A DNA stretch of 64,000 bases from JARDZU01 sp963730285 (GTDB lineage: Bacteria > Actinomycetota > Acidimicrobiia > Spongiisociales > ZC4RG35): NCBI GenBank assembly GCA_963730285.1, contig CAVSQY010000008.1, positions 62,001 to 126,000 on the forward strand, written 5' to 3'. Positions 16,312-24,728 of the stretch are shown here, piece by piece; position 1 is the first letter of the stretch, and the number at the start of each line of letters is the position of its first letter. The translations under genes were made by a program, and so were the position numbers. The notes under the pieces are model-generated. The model had not been told where the DNA came from. It made no database searches and saw only the letters and a list, made by a program, of their open reading frames with translations.

Positions 16312-17820
16312 GTGACCGACATCATGATCGACGGTGGGCCTTTGACCACGGACCAGGTGGTCGACGTGGCCAAGGGGCGGGCCAGGGCGGTGGCATCCGA
16401 TGATTTGCCGAGGAGGATGGGGCCGGCTCGCGAGATAGTGGAGCGGACCTTGGAAGCAGGAGAGATCGTCTACGGCATCACCACCGGATTTGGCGCTCTG
16501 TCTTCCACCCACATCGGCAAGGACCAAGCCGAGGCTCTCCAATACAACCTCATCCGATCACACGCCTCTGGGGTGGGAAAGCCATTGCCCGATGAGCTGG
16601 TGAGAGCGATCCTGCTGTTGAGGGCCCGCACCCTTTCACAGGGGCACTCGGGGGTCAGGCCGGTGATCGTGCGTCGTCTTCTGGAGATGATCGACCGGGG
16701 CATTCTCCCGGTTATCCCCTCCCAGGGCTCCGTGGGCGCCTCGGGTGACCTGGCACCATTTGCCCACATGGCTCTTGCTCTCATAGGCGAAGGCCCGGTG
16801 AGAGTCGGCGGGAGGGTGATGTCTGCCTCCGAGTCAGGGTTGGAGCCACTGGCCCTTCTCACCAAGGAGGGCCTGTCGCTGCTCAACGGCACCGAGGGTA
16901 TGACGGCGATGGGGGCGCTGGCCCTTCATCAAGCGAGAAGCCTGTTGGTGGCGGCCGACGTGGCTTGTGCATTGACGGTCGAAGCGATGATGGGCAGCTC
17001 CCGGCCATTTCGGCATGACATCCACGAGCTCAGACCACACCCCGGTCAGCTGGCCTCGGCACGCCGCATCAGCGAGCTCATCGAGGGAAGCCCCATTGGG
17101 GCGAGTCACGCCGACGACTTCGACCATGCCGTTCAGGACGCCTACTCCCTGCGGTGCGCACCACAAGTCCACGGCGCAGTTGGCGACACACTCGACCACA
17201 TGGAGAGCGTCCTCAACCGTGAGCTTGGGTCGGTGGTGGACAACCCGATCGTTTTTCCTGAGACCGGCGAGGTGGTATCCGGAGGCAATTTCCATGGCCA
17301 GCCCCTGGCCTTCGTCCTCGACTTCGCAGCAATAGCCGTGTCTGAATTGGGGTCGATTGCCGAGCGTCGCACAGACAGGCTCCTGGATCCCGCCCGGTCC
17401 CGGGGCCTCCCCGCCTTCCTGGCACACAACCCGGGTGTGGAGTCCGGTTACATGATCCCCCAATACGTGCAGGCAGCATTGGTGGCAGAGAACAAGATCC
17501 TCTCCCATCCGGCATCGGTCGACACGATCCCCACCTCCGGAAACCAGGAAGATCACGTGTCCATGGGTTGGGGTGCGGGGCGAAAGCTCTTCACTGTGTT
17601 GGAGAACGCACGTCGGGTGATCGCCATCGAGCTGATTTGTGCCACCCAGGGAATCGAGTTTCGCTCGCCACTACAGCCGGCTCCCGGCACTGCGGCGGTG
17701 GTCCGGCGCATCAGAGAGATAGTGCCGTCACTCGATCGAGACCGCTCAGCCACCGACGAAATCGAGGCGGTGGCCTCGTTTATCGACCAAGAGGGCTTAG
17801 ACGAGTTCTTAGATAGATGA
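16312..17820 (+). CDS. hutH: Histidine ammonia-lyase
   Basis: First step of histidine catabolism: removes ammonia from L-His to give trans-urocanate. From GTG 16312 it is 502 residues; ATG 16324 (498) is equally possible, and neither has a strong ribosome binding site. The MIO cofactor forms from Ala-Ser-Gly at 143-145 in GSVGASGDLAPF, and the active-site Tyr lies in YGITTGFG (Y54). The C-terminal NQEDHVSMG motif is present. It overlaps hutI by 4 bp (ATGA). Urocanase (hutU), the next enzyme, is not in the window. Confidence 0.96.
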   Translation: MTDIMIDGGPLTTDQVVDVAKGRARAVASDDLPRRMGPAREIVERTLEAGEIVYGITTGFGALSSTHIGKDQAEALQYNLIRSHASGVGKPLPDELVRAILLLRARTLSQGHSGVRPVIVRRLLEMIDRGILPVIPSQGSVGASGDLAPFAHMALALIGEGPVRVGGRVMSASESGLEPLALLTKEGLSLLNGTEGMTAMGALALHQARSLLVAADVACALTVEAMMGSSRPFRHDIHELRPHPGQLASARRISELIEGSPIGASHADDFDHAVQDAYSLRCAPQVHGAVGDTLDHMESVLNRELGSVVDNPIVFPETGEVVSGGNFHGQPLAFVLDFAAIAVSELGSIAERRTDRLLDPARSRGLPAFLAHNPGVESGYMIPQYVQAALVAENKILSHPASVDTIPTSGNQEDHVSMGWGAGRKLFTVLENARRVIAIELICATQGIEFRSPLQPAPGTAAVVRRIREIVPSLDRDRSATDEIEAVASFIDQEGLDEFLDR

Positions 17821-19010
17821 CTGCCCTGCTCCTCACTGGGATCGGTCATCTCACCACCAACGTCGGCGAGCCGATCAGAGACGCACAGGTCAAGATAGAG
17901 GGGGGATCGATCATCGAGGTGGAGCCTCGATCGGTTGTTGCCGTGGAGGACGACGTCCAGGTCATCGATTGCGAGGGACGAGCAGTCATGCCAGGTTTCG
18001 TCGACTCACACACCCATCTGGTGTTCGCCGGAGACCGATCCGAGGAGTTCGCTCGCCGGCTCGCCGGTGTCCCGTACCAGGACATCGCCGCACGGGGAGG
18101 CGGGATCCTGGCCACGGTCTTGGATACCCGGGCAGCATCAGCCGAAGAGTTGTTCGAGTTGGCTTCGCAGAGGGTGCTTCGAATGATCCGCGGTGGTAGC
18201 ACAACCATCGAGATCAAGTCGGGGTATGGCCTGGATCTCGAGAGCGAGTTGAAGTTGCTGCGGGTGGCGAAACGGATCTCCGAGGAGCTTCCAATCACCG
18301 TGAAGACGACCTTTCTCGGCGCTCATGCCATCCCACCCGAGTATCAGGATCGCAGGGATCGATATGTGGACATGGTGATCGCCGACATGATCCCGGCGGT
18401 TCAGGGTCTGGCCGACTATTGCGATGTCTTCGTCGAAGACGGAGCCTTCAACGTCGATGAAGCAGAGCGGATACTCCTGGCGGGCCGAGAGCACGGATTG
18501 ACACCCCGGATCCACGCCGAGCAGCTCTCACACGCCGGAGGAGCCTTGCTCGCCGCGCGATTGGGAGCGGCCAGCGCCGATCACCTCGATCACGTCACCC
18601 AGGCCGATGCCGACGCCCTCGCCTCGGCCGGTGTGGTTGCGGGCCTGGTCCCAGGCGCCTCGTACTCCCTGGGCCTACCCCAGGCACCTGCCAGGATGCT
18701 CCTCGATCGTGGCGTGACGGTTTCGCTCGCCACGGACTGCAACCCGGGCACGTCCTACTTCGAGTCGATGAGCCTCGTGCTCTCCATGGCAGTCGTCCAG
18801 ATGGGCCTCACGGTCGCAGAAGCGGTGTTTGCCGCCACCAGGGGTGGGGCCATGTCGCTGGGTCTGACCGAGCATGGGTTGGTTGCCCCTGGTGCGGCCG
18901 CCGACCTGATCGTCCTCGATTCGCCGAATCCGACGCACATCGCCTATCGACCCGCGACCAACCTGATTTGGAAGACGATAAGGGCCGGGGTCGTAGGCGA
19001 GACCCACTAG
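17817..19010 (+). CDS. hutI: Imidazolonepropionase
   Basis: Metal-dependent amidohydrolase that opens 4-imidazolone-5-propanoate to N-formimino-L-glutamate, the third step of histidine degradation. It is 397 residues. The metal ligands H65 and H67 are in FVDSHTH, and the further family segments GGSTTIEIKSGYGLD, FLGAHAIPPEY, RIHAEQLSHAGG and SLATDCNPGT are all present. The ATG overlaps the hutH stop, so the two are coupled. Because the substrate comes from urocanase, the missing hutU is expected elsewhere in the genome. Confidence 0.95.
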   Translation: MTALLLTGIGHLTTNVGEPIRDAQVKIEGGSIIEVEPRSVVAVEDDVQVIDCEGRAVMPGFVDSHTHLVFAGDRSEEFARRLAGVPYQDIAARGGGILATVLDTRAASAEELFELASQRVLRMIRGGSTTIEIKSGYGLDLESELKLLRVAKRISEELPITVKTTFLGAHAIPPEYQDRRDRYVDMVIADMIPAVQGLADYCDVFVEDGAFNVDEAERILLAGREHGLTPRIHAEQLSHAGGALLAARLGAASADHLDHVTQADADALASAGVVAGLVPGASYSLGLPQAPARMLLDRGVTVSLATDCNPGTSYFESMSLVLSMAVVQMGLTVAEAVFAATRGGAMSLGLTEHGLVAPGAAADLIVLDSPNPTHIAYRPATNLIWKTIRAGVVGETH

Positions 19011-19020
19011 CTTCAGCCGA

Positions 19021-20079
19021 GTGAGCAGCCTGGACCGGGCAAAGATCGAAGCATTCCTCGGGCATTTCGTGGAGATGGCGTCGGGTGCAACCACCATCGG
19101 GCTGCTAGCCGTCGCCGATCGGAGCGGTCTGGCGAGATACCTGAGCGGGCATGGGCCCGGGACTGCCGAGGAGATCGCAGCGGCCGCCGGGCTAGACGAC
19201 CGTTACGTTCGTGAGATCCTGTCGGGCCTGGCCGCAGCGGGCGTCGTGGACTTCGACCCCGAAACCGCGCGATTCCATCTCCCCCCCGAGCACGCCCTCT
19301 TCATCGCGGACGAAGCCAGTCCCTATTTCATGGGTGGCTTTCTCGACATGATCCCGAGCGGGCTCGGCCATCTCGAGGGTGTCACCGAAGCCACCCGTCA
19401 CGGCGGTGGGGTGAGTTTCGAGGAGTTCGGTGGCCGGATGGTGACAGGGATCGAGAGATCGAACGCCCCCTCTCAGACTGTGTTCCTCACGTCACGGTGG
19501 CTGCCGGCGGTCCCGGGCTTGGTGGACCGCCTTCATGCAGGGATCCGGGTCGCCGACGTTGGCTGTGGCTCGGGGACCGCGGCAAGGATCATGGCCGAAG
19601 CTTTTCCCGCCAGCCAGGTCATCGGCTACGACTCCTCAGAGGGATCTATCGATCTGGCAAGGGAGCGTGTGGGCGGCCTGGCCAATCTCTCATATGAATG
19701 CGCCCGGGCGGAGAGCTTGCCCGAAACTGAGCGCTTCGGCCTCATAACGACATTCGACGTGATCCACGATCTCGTGAAGCCACTAGCCACCCTGATACGG
19801 ATCCGCGAGGCATTGACCGACGACGGTGTCTACCTGATGATGGAGCCCAACCTCTCCTCGAACCTCGAGGACAACTTGAGCCCGCATGGCGCACTGATGT
19901 ATGGCGTGAGCACCCTCCACTGCATGACCCAGTCCCTGGCACAAGGCGGGGCCGGGCTCGGAGCTGCCTGGGGCCGCCAGGGTGCTGCCCGGATGGCCGC
20001 CCAAGCAGGATTCGGCTCATTCGAGGAGTTGGACCAGATCAGCAACCGATTCTCGGCGTTCTACCAGCTCAGAGCCTGA
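19021..20079 (+). CDS. SAM-dependent methyltransferase with winged-helix N-domain
   Basis: Class I methyltransferase of 352 residues, GTG start at 19021, ten bases after hutI. An N-terminal winged-helix part (about 1-110, including TAEEIAAAAGLDDRYVREIL) resembles the dimerisation domain of small-molecule O-methyltransferases. The SAM-binding motif I VADVGCGSGTAA is near residue 180, and IGYDSSEGSIDLA supplies the acidic motif II. The domain layout matches mycobacterial Rv2258c-type proteins. Substrate unknown. It overlaps the convergent M15 peptidase by 11 bp. Confidence 0.87.
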   Translation: MSSLDRAKIEAFLGHFVEMASGATTIGLLAVADRSGLARYLSGHGPGTAEEIAAAAGLDDRYVREILSGLAAAGVVDFDPETARFHLPPEHALFIADEASPYFMGGFLDMIPSGLGHLEGVTEATRHGGGVSFEEFGGRMVTGIERSNAPSQTVFLTSRWLPAVPGLVDRLHAGIRVADVGCGSGTAARIMAEAFPASQVIGYDSSEGSIDLARERVGGLANLSYECARAESLPETERFGLITTFDVIHDLVKPLATLIRIREALTDDGVYLMMEPNLSSNLEDNLSPHGALMYGVSTLHCMTQSLAQGGAGLGAAWGRQGAARMAAQAGFGSFEELDQISNRFSAFYQLRA

Positions 20080-20920
20080 CCCCGACCGCCGAGATTCGAC
20101 GCAGCCAATGTGGAAGCGCGTCGCCGAGGCCGCCGACTCCGCCTGATCCCGGGCATGCGGCGATCTCACTGACCTGTGACGCATGGGGCCCGAAGAGGGT
20201 GGGGTCGATCTCGAGAGGCACACCGCACTGGATGAGGTCCACCCCGACCCAGACGAATTCCCAAGGCTCGGGATTCGGGCCCTGCTCGGAGACGCCGTCG
20301 GGATAGCTCGGTATGAAGCCGAACCTCTTCGCGTTGTAGAAGTTGTCCGCCGCCAGCCATGCGTAGTCCGGCGTATCACGGAATTCGGCGAAGGTGCCAT
20401 CTCGATAACGAAAGTCGAGGGCATACCCACTGTGGTGTTTCGATGTCCCCGGAATCGAGTACCAGGTGAGGGCGGCGTCAATGGCCTCGTCACTCGTCCC
20501 CTGAAGCTTTGACAGGAACTGGCTCCTCTGGCTCTTCGGCGAGCGGTAAGCAGATGAGACGATGAAACCAAGACCGCTGGCGCGAGCGTCAGCCTTCAGC
20601 TGACGCCAGGCATCGGCCGCCTGAGGTTGCATGGGCACTCCGTCGGCAGATGCGAGGTCTCCCAAGGCCACCGGTCGCAGGACGTACCCGCGCTCGGAAG
20701 CGATCTTCCAAATCCGATCGTCGAGGGTCTCGTCACCGGTCACCTCGGGGCGGCCTTGTGGAGACTCGAGGTTCGGAAGCACGTGAGCGACGGCGTGCTC
20801 ATAGAGCTCTTTGAAGCCCTCACCCGTGTAGGTGGGGAAGTCCTCAGGTGCGGCAACCGCCTGCAGCGGTGAGGCAACGAGCGCCACGACCATGACAACG
20901 AGCGGTGCCAGCCGTCTCAT
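20069..20920 (-). CDS. Secreted M15-family (VanY-like) peptidase with altered zinc site
   Basis: Predicted D,D-carboxypeptidase-like enzyme acting on peptidoglycan stem peptides outside the membrane. ATG 20920 gives a clear signal peptide (MRRLAP, hydrophobic core, AVAA cleavage near residue 24); the longer frame to 20947 spoils it. The zinc motif SxHxxGxAxD is complete (S160, H162, G165, D169). The second motif, normally ExxH, reads EPWE: the base E218 is present but the third zinc ligand His is Glu221. The enzyme may bind metal through Glu or be non-catalytic. It is 283 residues. Confidence 0.85.
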   Translation of the reverse strand: MRRLAPLVVMVVALVASPLQAVAAPEDFPTYTGEGFKELYEHAVAHVLPNLESPQGRPEVTGDETLDDRIWKIASERGYVLRPVALGDLASADGVPMQPQAADAWRQLKADARASGLGFIVSSAYRSPKSQRSQFLSKLQGTSDEAIDAALTWYSIPGTSKHHSGYALDFRYRDGTFAEFRDTPDYAWLAADNFYNAKRFGFIPSYPDGVSEQGPNPEPWEFVWVGVDLIQCGVPLEIDPTLFGPHASQVSEIAACPGSGGVGGLGDALPHWLRRISAVGVRL

Positions 20921-20962
20921 GCGTGGCGACGGTAGACCACACGGCACCCCTAAACCGGTGAC

Positions 20963-22816
20963 CTACCAGGCGCCGCCGCCCCCACCGCCGCCGCCACCAC
21001 CACCACCACCGGAGAAGCCCCCACCGCCGCCACTCGAGGACGGCGGGCTGAACGCGCCGGCCAGGGCGGAGTTGAGCCCGGCAAACGCATTTTCGGTATG
21101 ACCGCCCGAGTAGCCGTAGGTACCGAACCAATAGATGGACGAGTTCGTCTCCAGGTCGGGTGGCGCGTGGAGACGTGCTTGTTGCAGGACCTCCTCCGCC
21201 ACCCCAAACACGATGGCGTAGATCAGGAAGCGGTCCCACAACTCGAGCGAGATCGGTGGCGCTTCCTCGAGACGGGAGAAGTCGGCCAGATAGCGTTTGA
21301 ACGCATCCCAGCGCGCCGCCTCCAGCGCACCCTCTTTGGATCTCCTGACTCTCACCCGCCGGAACGCAAGGAAGACGAAGAGAACAACCGCACCAACCAC
21401 CATCCCGACGATCACGAAAACGGCGATGGTTTGACCGGCTGGCCGTCGCGAAAGCACCTTGGGAAGCAGGAAGAACGACCCGAAAATCAGGGCCGCGACT
21501 GCGATCGCGGCGAAGACAGCAACTCCATTGCCGGAAATGTCGAGCATCCCTGCCCTCTTGATCGCATTGACGACCCGGCTGCGAAAAGACTGATAGGTCT
21601 CGGCGTTGGATGCGGCGTCGTCCCTGATGGCCTGTCTGAACTCATGCAGCGGCCGAGGCCCGAGCTCGAGGGCCCGTCTCACCACTGTCATCACCGATTG
21701 CTCGAAGTCTCTGAGGCCCGTCTCCTTGTCGGTGAGGCCAAGGACGAGGTCGGTGATCGTCTCGGTCTTCAAACCGCCCCAGGTGCTCTTCTGCACCTGT
21801 GACGGGGTGGCGGAGATCGCTCCCTGGCGGATCAGGTCGAAGAGAGTGGCCGTGAACTCCTTTTCCGTCACACCTCCCTGAGTGAGAAGGGCTCCTACCT
21901 CCGCAGGGCTGAGATCGGATGGCGGCTCCTGCTCGTACTCGCGGTCATAGGCCACCCTGGGCTCACGGCCATAGCCGAAATAGACGAGCGCGCCTAGCCC
22001 TATGGCAATCGCTATGGCGAGACCCGACCCCCAGGCCAACCCGGTGCGCCACGCGTTGGCCGCGTCGGTGTCCTCCTGGGCAAACCGCTGCTCCTCATCG
22101 AGGATGCCGGGCAGGCCATCGCCTGCAACCGTGGTGGCGCCGTCCGTCGATGTGAGAGAGTCGGCGGGAAGCACGACCCTCATCTCGACCCACTGATTGG
22201 CCGGGATGCCGGTGGCGGTCAGCGTCGGAGCCACATCACCAGCTCCGAGATCGGTGACACCATTGACACCACCAGGATGACCCCAAACTCTGACGTCCCC
22301 CACTTGGGGCGCACCGGGAAGATCCATGCTCGCCTGGAGACGATCGAGACCCACGGACCACTCATCCCCCCAAACCCGGAGATTCACATCGACCACGTCG
22401 TCGTAGGCGATGGCGAGCCCGGTCATGTGATAGGAGATGTGGAATGTGCGCAGCTCGTTGGACGATTGGTGATGCCAGACGATGCGGACGAACCCCGGGT
22501 TCTGCTCGACGCCATAGGTCCCCGGCGGCGAAGTACAGCCAAGCGAGGTGCAACCACCCAACTGGTACTCGACGGACTCGTCACGAACCTGGACCGACCC
22601 GATGGTCACGCCCGCCCGGAGCGGGATATCCCGATAGGCCCCCGAGAATTGGCCCGAGAAGTCGAACGTGAGGGCCTCGTCGACGTCGAGGGAGCCGTCT
22701 CCATTGACCACGACCGTCACATTTGCGTCGCTCATCCAAAACGACTTGGCCAATACCGCCGTGGCTGGTCCCAGCACCAGGACCAGGACGACCAGGGCCT
22801 GAGTTATGCGTCGCAA
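20963..22816 (-). CDS. DUF2207 membrane protein with glycine-rich tail
   Basis: A 617-residue protein with a signal peptide, an extracytoplasmic DUF2207 beta-domain (about 30-240, with FSGAYRDIPL typical of the family), a transmembrane helix near 265, a cytoplasmic section, two closely spaced helices around 430-480, and a C-terminal tail made almost only of Gly with some Ser (low-complexity DNA at about 20963-21040). Function is unknown. The stop of lemA is 2 bp upstream of this start, and the lemA-DUF2207 pair recurs in many bacteria, which suggests that the two products work together at the membrane. Confidence 0.88.
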   Translation of the reverse strand: MRRITQALVVLVLVLGPATAVLAKSFWMSDANVTVVVNGDGSLDVDEALTFDFSGQFSGAYRDIPLRAGVTIGSVQVRDESVEYQLGGCTSLGCTSPPGTYGVEQNPGFVRIVWHHQSSNELRTFHISYHMTGLAIAYDDVVDVNLRVWGDEWSVGLDRLQASMDLPGAPQVGDVRVWGHPGGVNGVTDLGAGDVAPTLTATGIPANQWVEMRVVLPADSLTSTDGATTVAGDGLPGILDEEQRFAQEDTDAANAWRTGLAWGSGLAIAIAIGLGALVYFGYGREPRVAYDREYEQEPPSDLSPAEVGALLTQGGVTEKEFTATLFDLIRQGAISATPSQVQKSTWGGLKTETITDLVLGLTDKETGLRDFEQSVMTVVRRALELGPRPLHEFRQAIRDDAASNAETYQSFRSRVVNAIKRAGMLDISGNGVAVFAAIAVAALIFGSFFLLPKVLSRRPAGQTIAVFVIVGMVVGAVVLFVFLAFRRVRVRRSKEGALEAARWDAFKRYLADFSRLEEAPPISLELWDRFLIYAIVFGVAEEVLQQARLHAPPDLETNSSIYWFGTYGYSGGHTENAFAGLNSALAGAFSPPSSSGGGGGFSGGGGGGGGGGGGGAW

Positions 22817-22817
22817 C

Positions 22818-23366
22818 TCAGAATTCGACGGCCGGGGCCTCTGCGGCTTCGGGCCCGGCTTCGAAGAATTCCCTGGTCTTGAAGCCGGTCATGGCGGCAA
22901 CGACGTTGGTCGGGATCTGCTGGACCTTGTTGTTGTAAGTGAGGACCGTGTCGTTGTAGATCTGACGCGAAACCGCGATCTTGTTCTCGGTCTCTGAGAG
23001 CTGGTTTTGCAGATTCTGGAAGTTCTCCGTCGCCCTCAGCTCCGGATATGCCTCGGCAACGGCAAAGAGCTGTCTCAGGGCCTGGGTGAGGAATCCCTCC
23101 GCCTGAGCCTGCTCGGCAGGGCCTGTCGCCGACTGGGCTGCACTCCTCGCCTGGGTGACGCGCTCGAAGGTCTCGCGCTCATGCGACGCATAGCCCTTGA
23201 CCGTCTCGACCAGATTTGGAATCAGGTCGTAGCGGCGTTTCAGCTGCACGTCCACTTGCGCCCACGCGTTGTCGACACGATTGCGTGACTGGATGAGGCC
23301 GTTGTATATGACGACGAAGAAAAGAACCAAGACCGCTATGACGGCCAGGACGATTACCCATTGCAT
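22818..23366 (-). CDS. lemA: LemA family protein
   Basis: A 182-residue protein with one N-terminal transmembrane helix (about 3-24) and a long alpha-helical domain. The family signature NRVDNAWAQVDVQLKRRYDL begins near residue 29, and the conserved C-terminal part has NDTVLTYNNKVQQIPTNVVA. LemA proteins have a coiled, mostly cytoplasmic or periplasmic helical bundle and no established biochemical role. It is the first gene of the pair with the DUF2207 gene. Confidence 0.93.
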   Translation of the reverse strand: MQWVIVLAVIAVLVLFFVVIYNGLIQSRNRVDNAWAQVDVQLKRRYDLIPNLVETVKGYASHERETFERVTQARSAAQSATGPAEQAQAEGFLTQALRQLFAVAEAYPELRATENFQNLQNQLSETENKIAVSRQIYNDTVLTYNNKVQQIPTNVVAAMTGFKTREFFEAGPEAAEAPAVEF

Positions 23367-23429
23367 GCGCCGAGTCTAGGGCCGGCGAATCGCCGCTCGG
23401 GGCGGGTCTGCCCAATATGATCGTTACAC

Positions 23430-23813
23430 ATGACGAGCACAGGCCGATTCGCCACGGCGGTGTCGTGTATCGACGGCCGAATCCAAACCCGGGTCATCGA
23501 TCAGGTCATGCTCCGCTTCGGGGCTCGCCACGTCGACAACATCACGGCCCCGGGTGCGGTCAGACACCTGGCCGGCGAGACCACCGACACCGGTGACTTC
23601 CTCCTCGAGCACGTCCGTATCGCGATGCAAGCCCATCAATCGTCCGAAGTGGCGATCATCGCCCACGCCACATGTGCCGGCAACCCTGTGCCCGACGCCA
23701 AGCAGAAGGAGCAGCTGCGGGCTGCGACGCAGCTGGTCGAGGAGCGATTTCCCGGGGCGACGGTCGTGGGTCTCTTCCTCGACCTCAAAACAGGCTTCGA
23801 GAAGGTGCGGTAA
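23430..23813 (+). CDS. Short beta-carbonic-anhydrase-like protein
   Basis: A 127-residue protein with the zinc-site pattern of beta-carbonic anhydrases: CxDxR as C13, D15, R17 and HxxC as H79 and C82. The enzyme family is normally about 200 residues; this version lacks the N-terminal helices and parts of the C-terminus. It may hydrate CO2 or may have diverged in function. It is divergent from lemA, and a DUF169 gene follows 29 bp later on the same strand. Confidence 0.7.
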   Translation: MTSTGRFATAVSCIDGRIQTRVIDQVMLRFGARHVDNITAPGAVRHLAGETTDTGDFLLEHVRIAMQAHQSSEVAIIAHATCAGNPVPDAKQKEQLRAATQLVEERFPGATVVGLFLDLKTGFEKVR

Positions 23814-23842
23814 GTTCCTGACGACTACGACCAAGGGAACAC

Positions 23843-24553
23843 ATGAGTCTTGCCGAACTGTCCGATTCACTGACCGACATGCTGGGTCTGGCCCACGCAC
23901 CCGTGGCCATCACGTTTCACGACGGAACCCGCACCGAGGGCGTGCCCCTGTACGACGCACCAATGACCGAGCCCACCGAAGACGGACGGTCGGGACGGGT
24001 GGCGGCTCCCTGCGTCTTTTGGGCTGACGCCCACGAGCGCACCTTCGACACGCTCGCCGCCGACCATGGCAACTGCTCGGTCGGCCAATTCACCCACGGC
24101 TTCGTCGATGCCGGTGACATCTTGGACCGCACCGATGTCGGAACCCTGCTCGAGGTGGGATGGGTGACCATGGAGGCCTTTGCCGGGGTCGCCACCCTCG
24201 ACAAGCGGCCGGGCGGGGTGCGCTACGGGCCGCTCGCCGAGAGCCGCTCCGTCCCCGACGTGGTCCTGCTTCGGGTGACACCAAGACAGATGATGGAGAT
24301 CAACGACGCCGTGGAGGTCGAGTGGTCGGGCAAACCCCAGTGTCAGATCCTGCCCCGGGCCGCCCAAGATGGTGTCATCGCCGCCTCGATGGGATGTGCC
24401 TTGTCCCGGGCCCGGACCGGCATGAGTGACGAAGAGCTGACCGTGGCCATTCCCGGCAGTCGAGTCGAGGAGTTGGTGGAGGCGTTGACCGGGGTGTGCC
24501 GCGCCGATCTCGCCGTGGTCGGCTACGCCGAAGCGGACCTGGCTCGGTTCTAG
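23843..24553 (+). CDS. DUF169 domain protein
   Basis: A 236-residue cytoplasmic protein of the DUF169 family. Visible family features are the early APVAITF segment, the APCVFWADA stretch, a Cys in DHGNCSVGQFTHGF and a further conserved Cys in ASMGCALSRARTG. The conserved cysteines suggest metal or cofactor binding, but no reaction is established. The start is ATG 23843. It is likely co-transcribed with the carbonic-anhydrase-like gene. Confidence 0.8.
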   Translation: MSLAELSDSLTDMLGLAHAPVAITFHDGTRTEGVPLYDAPMTEPTEDGRSGRVAAPCVFWADAHERTFDTLAADHGNCSVGQFTHGFVDAGDILDRTDVGTLLEVGWVTMEAFAGVATLDKRPGGVRYGPLAESRSVPDVVLLRVTPRQMMEINDAVEVEWSGKPQCQILPRAAQDGVIAASMGCALSRARTGMSDEELTVAIPGSRVEELVEALTGVCRADLAVVGYAEADLARF

Positions 24554-24714
24554 ACCCCTGGCCGGTGTCTGGAAGTCGGCCGCGAAACCCGACGGAACCC
24601 AGGCAATAGCTTGTAAACCCTACGTCAGGTCCGGCAGAAACGGCGTCAGTCGAATCATCCCCACACATCCCTGACGGATCTCTGGTTCTTCGTCGTTGGG
24701 GAGTTGTAGGGTAG

Positions 24715-24728
24715 CGAACATATGTTCG
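24715..24728 (+). promoter_or_regulatory. SOS (LexA) box
   Basis: A perfect 14-bp palindrome, CGAAC-ATAT-GTTCG, matching the Gram-positive/actinobacterial LexA consensus CGAACnnnnGTTCG. It sits at the head of the decayed DUF222/HNH gene. In Mycobacterium tuberculosis several 13E12-family genes carry LexA boxes upstream, so the site is probably the original control element of this relic. It is the only match I saw in the window. Confidence 0.8.

Noticed and set aside
20963..21040. A trinucleotide-like CCACCG/CCGCC repeat
   Set aside because: It encodes the Gly-rich tail of the DUF2207 protein in frame, a usual family feature, and is not a stand-alone repeat.
24554..24714. Possible tRNA or small RNA between the DUF169 gene and the SOS box
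   Set aside because: No T-arm consensus or cloverleaf pairing could be found; it holds only a possible weak promoter (TTCTTC, TAGGGT) for the relic.
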